From the NCBI GenBank assembly GCA_003021325.1, contig PXQM01000056.1, positions 1 through 6,391 of the forward strand: DNA of 6,391 nucleotides, written 5' to 3'. Position 1 is the first letter of the stretch, and each line of letters starts with the position of its first letter. This DNA comes from Halobacteriales archaeon QH_10_70_21 (GTDB lineage Archaea; Halobacteriota; Halobacteria; Halobacteriales; Haloarculaceae). A program made the position numbers and the translations under genes. Under the pieces are notes generated by a model that did no database searches, was not told where the DNA came from, and saw nothing but the letters and a program-made list of their open reading frames with translations. Below, in pieces: positions 1 to 5,167 of this stretch.

Positions 1-600
1 GTCCTCGATGTACTCGAGGACGAGGACGCCCAGGTCGTCGACCTCGAAGGCTTCGAGGGGTTCCGGGGCGTTCACGCCGAGTTCGCGCATCCGGCGGGTG
101 GCCGCGAGTTCGTGTTGGGCCATCTCCAGCGGTGACTCGAAGTGCTCGAAGAATCCCTCGGTCCCGCTGGAGAAGGCCCCGAGGTTGCGTCCCGCGGTCA
201 ACAGACCGTGGACGATGGCGTTCTGGGTGGCAACCCCCCGGTCGCAGACGACCGCGTTCAGCTTCCGGCCACCGCCGCGCTCGTCCTGTTCGGCGTAGTC
301 GCCGCTGCAGTCGGGGCTCAGTACGCCGATGGTCTCGTAGAAGCTGATGGTCCAGTCCAGCGGCCTGGCGGCGGTCCGCCCGAGTTCGCCCACGAACTCG
401 CCGAACAGGCGGGTGCCGACCCGACCGACGAACTCCTCGTCTCTGAGCGCCGACAGGGCGAACTCCCCCGAGGAGGTCGGGACGTCCGGCGTCGGGTCCC
501 ACACGTCGACCAGGTCGGCGACGACGTTTCTGGATGCGGAACCGGGTTCCGGCTCCACCATTCCGGTGTAGACGACTCCGGGCTTGGGTTCTTGGGTTCG
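1..600 (-). CDS. C-terminal segment of the broken lipoprotein gene, open to window edge
   Basis: This frame (codons beginning at 600, 597 and so on) is open from the duplication to base 1 and has the acidic composition expected of a haloarchaeal protein. It resumes the logic of the upstream frame: with one repeat copy removed, the join reads Ala-Val-Asn-Glu-Pro-Lys-Pro-Gly-Val-Val-Tyr. It contains VVADLVDVWDPTPDVP, then SALRDEEFVGRVGTRLFGEFVGELG, which looks helical, and two Cys (SPDCSGD, AVVCDRG). Near the edge it has ELAATRRMRELGVNAPEPLE followed by VLVLEYIED. That last stretch resembles the N-lobe and hinge of small-molecule or RIO-like kinases, but no clear ATP-binding Lys is visible and the protein appears to be exported, so I do not call a kinase. 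The first Met codon in this frame is at 561. Whether the piece could be made alone is unknown. Confidence 0.6.
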
Positions 601-1649
601 TTGACCGCCAGCCGCTCGGCCGTGCCGGTCACCGAAAGCCCGCCGGTCGTCGTGACCTCGTAGCCGACCGTCGCGATGGTCTCGGTCGGCAGCGTCATCG
701 GTGGTTCGGCCTCGCGCAGGCTCTCGAGTTCGACGTCGACGTCGGCGTCCTCGAGTTGCTCCTCTGTCGCCGGGATCAGCTGGTACGCCCGGTCGCCGTC
801 CTGCCACTCCTCGACGCTCTCGGGGAGGCCGTCGGTCCGCGCGGTCAGGAACTGCGAGGAGAGCTCGAACCAGTACAGCACGCAGGGACGGTTCTCGGGG
901 TTTTCCGTCTCATCGCGCTTGCGGAGGACGACACTCTGGGAGCCGGCGCCCTCGTAGTCGAAGCGGTACTCGTTGCCCGGAACGTCGGCGTAGCGGTCGT
1001 GGTCCGGCGGGAGGTCCTGGTTCCGGCGCAGCGTCACCCCCGGCACGTTGCCGGTCATGTAGGCCTCCGGCCCCACGCTGGTCGCGGTCGACCGCGCCAG
1101 CAGCGGGTGCTCGTACATCGTGACGTAGGCGCCGGGGTTACACAGGTCGCCCAGCGAGCGGAGCCGGATTTGGGACCCCTCGGGCGAGTAGAGGAGTTCG
1201 TGGGTCGGCCCCGTACGTAGCCGGATGCCGATGTCGCCCGCGTCGCCGAACAGCCGGTCGTCCACGCTGTCGCTCGTCGACGTCGAGACGTCGGTCGGTC
1301 CGACCTCTCTCGCGACCCGCCAGCCGTCGCCGTCCTGCTCCTCGATGGCGAAGGCGGCCTGGTCGAGGCTGCAGTCGTCGGCGTAGGCGACGATACGGTA
1401 CGTCCGGTCCGGGTCGGCGGCATACGACTTCTCGGAGCCGCAGTCGCCGATGTGGAACCAGTTGGCCGCCCCCGCGCCGGTGGCCGAGTACTCGTCACCG
1501 TCCCCGCCCTCGCAGGGCCCCTCGGCGTCGGCACTGGTCGGGTAGACCACGCCCGTCGAACCGGACGCGCTGTCGGACCCACCGCCGGCCCCGCTGAAAC
1601 GGAGTCTCGACCCACAGCCTGCAAGCGAGACCGTCCCTGCCGCAGACAC
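318..1649 (-). CDS. Middle and longest open segment of the broken lipoprotein gene
   Basis: This is the longest uninterrupted reading frame of the broken gene, nominally 443 residues from a GTG at 1649. Only about the first 350 residues look genuine: acidic, Thr/Ser/Gly-rich after the lipobox Cys at residue 12, with later Cys residues in short motifs such as GDCGSEK, DDCSLD and DLCNPGAY that may form disulfides. After the 8-bp duplication at 583-599 the composition changes abruptly to Arg/Ser/Pro-rich sequence (for example GTRRRTSRPPRGSS), the usual sign of reading a GC-rich gene out of frame. The 12-residue leader before the Cys has no charged n-region, so GTG 1649 is unlikely to be the natural start. 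The frame is closed by TGA at 1671-1673. An automatic annotation would probably call this as an intact hypothetical protein, with a false C-terminus. Confidence 0.55.
   Translation of the reverse strand: MSAAGTVSLAGCGSRLRFSGAGGGSDSASGSTGVVYPTSADAEGPCEGGDGDEYSATGAGAANWFHIGDCGSEKSYAADPDRTYRIVAYADDCSLDQAAFAIEEQDGDGWRVAREVGPTDVSTSTSDSVDDRLFGDAGDIGIRLRTGPTHELLYSPEGSQIRLRSLGDLCNPGAYVTMYEHPLLARSTATSVGPEAYMTGNVPGVTLRRNQDLPPDHDRYADVPGNEYRFDYEGAGSQSVVLRKRDETENPENRPCVLYWFELSSQFLTARTDGLPESVEEWQDGDRAYQLIPATEEQLEDADVDVELESLREAEPPMTLPTETIATVGYEVTTTGGLSVTGTAERLAVNEPKNPSPESSTPEWWSRNPVPHPETSSPTWSTCGTRRRTSRPPRGSSPCRRSETRSSSVGSAPACSASSWANSGGPPPGRWTGPSASTRPSAY
583..599. repeat. 8-bp tandem duplication causing a frameshift
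   Basis: The plus strand reads CTTGGGTT twice in direct succession (583-590 and 591-598), followed by C. An 8-bp unit changes the reading frame by two. Removing one unit joins the genuine-looking upstream and downstream parts of the lipoprotein gene exactly, with no residue left over. The repeat sits precisely at the point where the sensible frame changes. Confidence 0.9.
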
Positions 1650-1662
1650 CAGCCCGAGCGCT

Positions 1663-1670
1663 GCGACGCG
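1663..1670 (-). other. Second frameshift site, beside the twin-arginine motif
   Basis: On the minus strand the bases GCGTCGCAGC lie where the frame changes from Thr-Arg-Arg (codons starting at 1671, 1668 and 1665) to Val-Ala-Ala-Leu (codons starting at 1667, 1664, 1661 and 1658). A second copy of the 5-bp unit GTCGC would restore one frame through the whole signal peptide. A single extra base would also explain the break, but would cost the Arg pair. The 5-bp loss is therefore an inference; the frame change is what is seen. Confidence 0.5.
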
Positions 1671-1700
1671 TCAGCCCTGTCGAACTCGCGTTCTCTCCCG

Positions 1701-1717
1701 TCACGGGGAACCCGTGA
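1701..1717. repeat. Perfect 7-bp inverted repeat over the putative start of the lipoprotein gene
   Basis: TCACGGG and CCCGTGA are separated by the three bases GAA. The putative GTG start (1704-1702) lies inside one arm. It could be a small hairpin in the transcript or a protein-binding palindrome. No T-run follows it, so it does not look like a terminator of the regulator gene upstream. Chance is also possible in such GC-rich DNA. Confidence 0.5.
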
Positions 1718-1756
1718 GGGCCTACGAGATTCAGTTCCGACCTTCGTTTCGAGCTC

Positions 1757-2170
1757 TTAGCCGAGTTTCTCGTCGAGGATGAGACGCGTCTTCGTACTCA
1801 CGACCTCGTCGAGCTCCCGCGCGCGGGTTATCATCTCGTTGAGCGCGCCGGTGTCGGCCGCGTCGGCGACGACGACGACGTCCTCCTCGCCGGAGACCTG
1901 CCAGACGAAGTCCACCTCGGCCCAGTCGGCCATCCGCTCCGAAATCCCGCTCGTGTCGACGTCGACGGCGACGCCGATTTCGATCATGGCCTTGACGTTG
2001 CCCGTCCGCGTCGCGATCGTGAACCGCTCGATGATGCCCTCGTCGATGAGCCGCTCGACGCGGTTCCGCACCGTCCCCTCGCTGGTTCCGACGCGGTCGG
2101 CTATCTCCGTGTACGGCGTCCGGGAATCCCGGCGGAGGATGGTCAGTATCCGGCGGTCCAGGTCGTCCAT
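1757..2170 (-). CDS. Lrp/AsnC family transcriptional regulator
   Basis: The 137-residue product has the normal length and two-domain layout of archaeal Lrp/AsnC proteins. An N-terminal winged helix-turn-helix spans about residues 1-50 (LDRRILTILRRDSRTPYTEIA, recognition helix near GTSEGTVRNRVERL). A C-terminal RAM ligand-binding and oligomerisation domain spans about 62-135, with the effector-loop signature around SGEEDVVVVADA at 93-104. Such proteins bind DNA as dimers or octamers and respond to amino acids or related metabolites. The gene is divergent from carA, and the shared 102-bp region holds two matching palindromes, so control of carA and of its own gene is a fair inference. Halobacterium has an Lrp-type gene beside carA that I recall being called trh3; I am not certain of this and give no symbol. 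The ATG at 2170 is chosen because it begins directly with the HTH domain. No ribosome binding site is visible. Confidence 0.93.
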   Translation of the reverse strand: MDDLDRRILTILRRDSRTPYTEIADRVGTSEGTVRNRVERLIDEGIIERFTIATRTGNVKAMIEIGVAVDVDTSGISERMADWAEVDFVWQVSGEEDVVVVADAADTGALNEMITRARELDEVVSTKTRLILDEKLG

Positions 2171-2206
2171 CGAGGTCGGTAGCTTCGACCCGCCCCCACT
2201 TACCGA

Positions 2207-2221
2207 TTACGAATTTCGTAA
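2207..2221. promoter_or_regulatory. Putative Lrp-type operator 1
   Basis: This is a perfect inverted repeat, TTACGAA-T-TTCGTAA, centred at 2214, between the regulator gene and carA. It lies 37-51 bp upstream of the regulator's ATG, close to where that gene's TATA element would be, and upstream of the carA TATA-like element. It is AT-rich in a very GC-rich setting. The dimeric symmetry suits a small winged-HTH regulator, and the adjacent Lrp-type protein is the obvious candidate. Confidence 0.65.
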
Positions 2222-2230
2222 CGTTTCTTC

Positions 2231-2247
2231 GAACACAAGCGTTATTG
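2231..2247 (+). promoter_or_regulatory. Putative carA promoter (BRE and TATA-like element)
   Basis: A purine-rich stretch (GAACACAAGC, 2231-2240) precedes TTATTG at 2242-2247, which ends 25 bp before the carA ATG. This spacing would place transcription start at or next to the ATG, giving a leaderless mRNA as is common in haloarchaea. No ribosome binding site is present, which agrees. Confidence 0.6.
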
Positions 2248-2258
2248 GTGGGTCCATC

Positions 2259-2273
2259 GTACGTATCTCGTAA
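2259..2273. promoter_or_regulatory. Putative Lrp-type operator 2, overlapping carA start
   Basis: GTACGTATCTCGTAA matches operator 1 at 12 of 15 positions and keeps the same TACG-N5-CGTA core (2260-2272). Its centre (2266) is 52 bp from that of operator 1, about five helical turns, so both sites would face the same side of the DNA. Its last base is the A of the carA ATG. Binding here would cover the expected transcription start and block initiation. Confidence 0.55.
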
Positions 2274-3337
2274 TGACGGATGCCTACGTCGCGCTGGAGG
2301 ACGGGCGGGTCGTCGAGGCCCGCGCCCGCGCCCCCGGCCGCAGTCACGGGGAACTCGTGTTCACCACCGCCTACACCGGCTACGAGGAGTCGCTCACCGA
2401 CCCGAGCTACGAGGAGCAGGTGCTCACCTTCTCGTACCCGCTCATCGGGAACTACGGCGTCCGGGAGGAGCGCTTCGAGTCCGACCGCGTCCACCCACGG
2501 GCCGCCGTCGCCCGCGAGTTCACCGACGACGTCGCCGAGTGGCTCGAGAGCGAGGGTGTGCCGGCCGTCGACCACCTCGACACCCGCGACCTGGTGACCG
2601 GCATCCGCGAGCAGGGGGCCATGCAGTGCGGCATCGCCGCCGGCCCGGACGCGACCCCGGCGGCCGCCGAGGCCGAACTCGAGAACTGCGTCGCGATGAG
2701 CGACCACACCGACATCGGCGCGCAGGTCAGCGTCGACGAGGCGCTCACCCACAACCCCGACGGCGACGGCCCCACGGTCGCGCTCGTCGACTGCGGCGCG
2801 AAGGGCTCCATCGTCGACTCGCTGCTCGAGCGCGACGCCGTCGTCGAGGTTCTGCCGTACGACGCGACCCCCGCCGACGTCGAGTCCGTCGACCCGGACG
2901 TGCTCTTCATCTCCAACGGCCCCGGCGACCCCAAGAACTTCGAGCGGGCCGCCGACCTCGTCGACGAGTACGTCGGCGAGGTGCCGCTGGCGGGCATCTG
3001 CCTCGGTCAGCAGGTCATCGCCAACGCGCTGGGCGGCGAGACCGAGAAGATGGAGTTCGGCCACCGCGGCGTCAACCAGCCCGTCCAGGACCTCCGCTCC
3101 GGGAAGGTCGTCATGACGACCCAGAACCACGGTTACACCGTCTCCGAACCCGGCGACCTCGAGGTCACGCAGATCAACGTCAACGACGACACGCCCGAGG
3201 GGCTCGAGAGCGACGAGCTCGACGTCATCACGCGGCAGTACCACCCCGAGGCCAACCCCGGCCCCCACGACACGCTCGGCTTCTTCGACGACGTCGTCGC
3301 GATGATCGAGGACGCGCCGGCACCCAACGCCGACTGA
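2273..3337 (+). CDS. carA: Carbamoyl-phosphate synthase small (glutaminase) subunit
   Basis: CarA hydrolyses glutamine and passes ammonia to CarB, which makes carbamoyl phosphate for pyrimidine and arginine synthesis in the cytoplasm. The 354-residue product has the family's N-terminal domain (GELVFTTAYTGYEESLTDPS near 26-45, then SYPLIGNYGV at 54-63) and a C-terminal class I glutamine amidotransferase domain from about residue 167. Catalytic residues are all visible: nucleophile Cys243 in AGICLGQQ, His324 and Glu326 in QYHPEANPGPHDT. SNGPGDP (214-220), GHRGVNQPV and QNHGYTV are also in place. The length is slightly below that of the E. coli enzyme (382). The ATG at 2273 follows a TATA-like element at leaderless spacing. 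carB is not directly downstream, where it often lies; a GNAT gene follows, so the large subunit must come from elsewhere in the genome. Expression is probably controlled by the divergent Lrp-type regulator. Confidence 0.97.
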   Translation: MTDAYVALEDGRVVEARARAPGRSHGELVFTTAYTGYEESLTDPSYEEQVLTFSYPLIGNYGVREERFESDRVHPRAAVAREFTDDVAEWLESEGVPAVDHLDTRDLVTGIREQGAMQCGIAAGPDATPAAAEAELENCVAMSDHTDIGAQVSVDEALTHNPDGDGPTVALVDCGAKGSIVDSLLERDAVVEVLPYDATPADVESVDPDVLFISNGPGDPKNFERAADLVDEYVGEVPLAGICLGQQVIANALGGETEKMEFGHRGVNQPVQDLRSGKVVMTTQNHGYTVSEPGDLEVTQINVNDDTPEGLESDELDVITRQYHPEANPGPHDTLGFFDDVVAMIEDAPAPNAD

Positions 3338-3364
3338 CACCGGACAACACGTCTCCGCCAACGC

Positions 3365-3370
3365 TTTTGT
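3365..3370 (+). promoter_or_regulatory. Putative TATA-like element for the acetyltransferase gene
   Basis: TTTTGT lies 23-28 bp before the ATG at 3393 in the 55-bp gap after carA. The position fits a leaderless transcript. The T-run could equally serve as the carA terminator; T-rich stretches do both jobs in archaea. Confidence 0.45.
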
Positions 3371-3392
3371 GACGGCTCTCCCACCGTGAGCC

Positions 3393-4028
3393 ATGTCGCT
3401 GTTCCCGGTCGCCGCCGAGAGCCCGCGGCTCCGCTACGAGCTGGTCCACCCCGACCGCTTCGACATCTGGGAGATGTACGAGCACGCACACGAGGGCGTC
3501 GACGGCATCGAGGCGCTGACCCGGTGGGTGGGGTGGGCCCCCCACGCCCACCCGAAGGAGACGGCCGAGTTCGTCGCCTTCGCCGGCGCCCGGTACGACG
3601 ACGACGAGGGCGTCACGTTCGCCGTCTACCCGCGGGACGGCGAGGACGGCGCCGGCGAGTTCGCCGGCACCTGCGGGCTCACCGTCGACTGGGACCGCCG
3701 GCGCGCCGAACTTGGCATCTGGCTCCGCCGACGGTTCTGGGGCCGGGAGTACTCCGGCGAGCGCGCCCGTCTGCTCGCGGCCCTCGCCTTCGACGTCCTC
3801 GACCTGGAGCTGCTCACCGTGACCCACGACCCGGACAACGAGAGGTCCAGGCGCGCCATCGAGAAGTACGTCGAGGCACTCGGCGGCCGGAGGGACGGTC
3901 GTATCCGCAACGACGTCGTCATGAACGGCGAGCCGCGGGACTCGGTCCGGTACTCCGTCGCGGCCGAGGAGTACCGGGCGGCGACCGGCGACGGCCGCGA
4001 GGCGACGTTCGAGTGGCCCGAGGGCTGA
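3393..4028 (+). CDS. GNAT family N-acetyltransferase (RimJ/RimL-like)
   Basis: The 211-residue product fits the RimJ/RimL type of GNAT enzymes, which move an acetyl group from acetyl-CoA to the N-terminus of a protein or to a small amine. The visible core is GEFAGTCGLTVDWDRRRAEL (strands beta 3-4, about 88-107) followed by GIWLRRRFWGREYSGERARL. The latter matches the family's W-L-x-x-x-x-W-G-R-x-Y-x-x-E pattern for the acetyl-CoA pyrophosphate loop (about 108-127). The next motif, LELLTVTHDPDNERSRRAIE (about 138-157), is the conserved 'N-x-x-S-x-x-x-x-E-K' region. The substrate cannot be told from sequence. The ATG at 3393 is chosen because it has a TATA-like element at the right distance; a GTG at 3386 is out of frame. 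The gene is downstream of carA on the same strand but probably has its own promoter. The stop lies 9 bp from the stop of the converging metalloprotease gene. Confidence 0.88.
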   Translation: MSLFPVAAESPRLRYELVHPDRFDIWEMYEHAHEGVDGIEALTRWVGWAPHAHPKETAEFVAFAGARYDDDEGVTFAVYPRDGEDGAGEFAGTCGLTVDWDRRRAELGIWLRRRFWGREYSGERARLLAALAFDVLDLELLTVTHDPDNERSRRAIEKYVEALGGRRDGRIRNDVVMNGEPRDSVRYSVAAEEYRAATGDGREATFEWPEG

Positions 4029-4037
4029 CGCCGGCGG

Positions 4038-5114
4038 TCACTCCTCGCCCCCGGCGTCGCCGCTCCCACAGATCTCGTCCTGGTAGAACCCGGAGCCACG
4101 GAGCCGCGTCTCGTTGAGCCGGTCGGCGGTCGGGCTCGCGAGGAACTCGTCGCCGCCGAGCCAGCCCCGCGACGTGTGGAGCCGGCGGTTCGAGCTCCCG
4201 GCGTCGATGGTGCCGACGACGGTGTGCAGCAGCTCGTGGGTCATGACGCGACCCCCGTTCGTGACCGCCCCGTCGTAATCTGGGTGCCTGATGCCGGTGA
4301 CGAAGCTGCTGCACCCCGGCGCGGCGCCCCAGCCCCGGACGTCGCTCGTCGGTTCGCCCAGGACGACGAGGTGGTACCGGCAGTGCCGCGGGCCCATCAC
4401 GTCCCCGGTGTCGTAGGTCGTATGGTCGTCGTCGCCGACGCCGAAGCGGACCGGCTCGCCGACGCTGTCGCCCGACTCGACGTGGATGTCGACGTCCGTC
4501 GACCCGTCGGGATTCTCGACGGGCATCTCGACCCAGACGTCACGGAGCTGGCGCCGCTCGCGGTCCGACAGCGGCTCGACGTTGGTGCCGCTGACCACGT
4601 AGACGTAGAGGTCGAGCCGTGCGACCGAGCCGTTCTCGAGGGGCGCCCCGTCGGGGGTCTCGCCCGCTCGTAACCAGCCGTCCGCGAGCCGGTCACCGGC
4701 CGTGTCCGGTTCGGGGCGGTCGTATCCGGTCGCGCTCAGGTCGACCGTCCCGTCCTCGGCCCGGACGACGCCGTCCTCGTCGTCGAAGGCCCTGTCGAGG
4801 AAGCCGCCGGCGGTCTCGCTGCCTGCGCCGTCGCCGTCGCCGAGCGTGCCGACCCGGTCCGGAGTCGGCGCCGCGACCCCGAAGACGATGGCGGTCGCCA
4901 GGAGGAACGTGACCGCGAGGACCCCGGCGGGACCCTCGGGGACGACGAGGCCGGAGAGACGGCGGACCGGCGACGCGACCGCCGCCATCAGCCGGTAGCC
5001 GGCGCGGGCGAGGAGGTACGCGACCGGCGCGGTCGCGGCCAGCGACGCCACCGACAGGAGCGCGATACCTGCCGGCGTGCCGAAGAACGAGACCCGCCCA
5101 CCGCCCCCTGACAT
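4038..5114 (-). CDS. Two-transmembrane protein with extracellular HELLH zinc-metalloprotease-like domain
   Basis: I do not recognise a named family, but the 358-residue protein has clear parts. Hydrophobic segments at about 13-38 and 63-83 are probable membrane helices, joined by a short basic stretch (SPVRRLSG) that should face the cytoplasm. Low-complexity acidic sequence then leads into a domain from about 165 to 345 that would lie outside the cell. It contains HELLH at 293-297, the HExxH zinc and catalytic motif, preceded by GGRVMT. His313 in RRLHTSRGWL is a candidate third ligand. Spacing after HELLH (HTVVG) differs from the strict metzincin pattern HExxHxxGxxH by one residue before the Gly. 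Three Cys (245, 268, 349) could form a disulfide. Cell-surface proteolysis is inferred; the substrate is unknown. It has its own leaderless promoter and no obvious operon partner. Confidence 0.75.
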   Translation of the reverse strand: MSGGGGRVSFFGTPAGIALLSVASLAATAPVAYLLARAGYRLMAAVASPVRRLSGLVVPEGPAGVLAVTFLLATAIVFGVAAPTPDRVGTLGDGDGAGSETAGGFLDRAFDDEDGVVRAEDGTVDLSATGYDRPEPDTAGDRLADGWLRAGETPDGAPLENGSVARLDLYVYVVSGTNVEPLSDRERRQLRDVWVEMPVENPDGSTDVDIHVESGDSVGEPVRFGVGDDDHTTYDTGDVMGPRHCRYHLVVLGEPTSDVRGWGAAPGCSSFVTGIRHPDYDGAVTNGGRVMTHELLHTVVGTIDAGSSNRRLHTSRGWLGGDEFLASPTADRLNETRLRGSGFYQDEICGSGDAGGEE

Positions 5115-5135
5115 GGGGGTGGGTCGGAGTGCCCG

Positions 5136-5141
5136 AAAATA
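5136..5141 (-). promoter_or_regulatory. Putative TATA element for the HELLH membrane protein gene
   Basis: Read on the minus strand, TATTTT lies 22-27 bp before the ATG at 5114, inside the sequence TCTATTTTCGGG. The spacing indicates a leaderless transcript. The element lies within the 53-bp gap after the HMG-CoA synthase stop, so the T-run may also help end that transcript. Confidence 0.6.
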
Positions 5142-5167
5142 GACGTCTGCACGGAATCGGCCGTCGA

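Larger units (their letters stand above)
1..1704 (-). pseudogene. Frameshifted secreted lipoprotein-like gene, unknown function, 3' end beyond window
   Basis: I do not recognise the family. Read in three pieces, the minus strand gives a continuous protein-like sequence of about 567 residues with no stop. Piece one starts at GTG 1704 and ends with Leu-Thr-Arg-Arg at 1674-1663. Piece two begins with Val-Ala-Ala-Leu-Gly-Leu in another frame (from 1667) and reaches the lipobox Leu-Ala-Gly-Cys (Cys codon 1616-1614). Piece three, back in the first frame, runs from about 598 to the window edge. Joined, the N-terminus is a typical haloarchaeal Tat lipoprotein signal: twin Arg, hydrophobic stretch, lipobox. 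The mature part is acidic, Cys-containing and probably beta-rich, so it should sit outside the membrane. The gene lies 52 bp downstream of the Lrp-type regulator on the same strand and could be co-transcribed with it. The breaks may be real inactivation, switchable slippage or sequence error; the sequence alone cannot decide. Confidence 0.7.

Noticed and set aside
1..150. Calling the C-terminal segment a protein or sugar kinase
   Set aside because: Only a hinge-like phrase is visible, with no clear ATP-binding Lys and no catalytic loop within the window, and the signal peptide implies export.
583..599. Programmed ribosomal frameshifting as the explanation for the frame change
   Set aside because: There is no slippery heptamer, and the break coincides with an exact 8-bp duplication whose removal restores the frame.
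142..663. A plus-strand open frame of 173 codons
   Set aside because: It lies opposite the minus-strand coding frame. Long antisense frames are expected in GC-rich haloarchaeal DNA, and it has no promoter and no recognisable domain.
534..1220. A 228-codon plus-strand open frame opposite the lipoprotein gene
   Set aside because: Arg/Val/Leu-rich shadow of the minus-strand coding sequence, without motifs.
1495..1704. A separate 69-codon small gene starting at GTG 1704
   Set aside because: Only its first 14 or so codons look meaningful (up to the twin Arg). The rest is an out-of-frame reading of the lipoprotein gene.
2207..3394. A 395-codon minus-strand open frame opposite carA
   Set aside because: carA is unmistakable, with its full catalytic set. 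The antisense product is Val/Gly/Arg-rich low-complexity sequence typical of a codon-bias shadow, and it also crosses the divergent promoter.
4029..4037. A terminator between the converging acetyltransferase and metalloprotease genes
   Set aside because: The 9-bp gap has no T-run or hairpin, so any termination signal must lie within the neighbouring coding sequences and cannot be pointed to.
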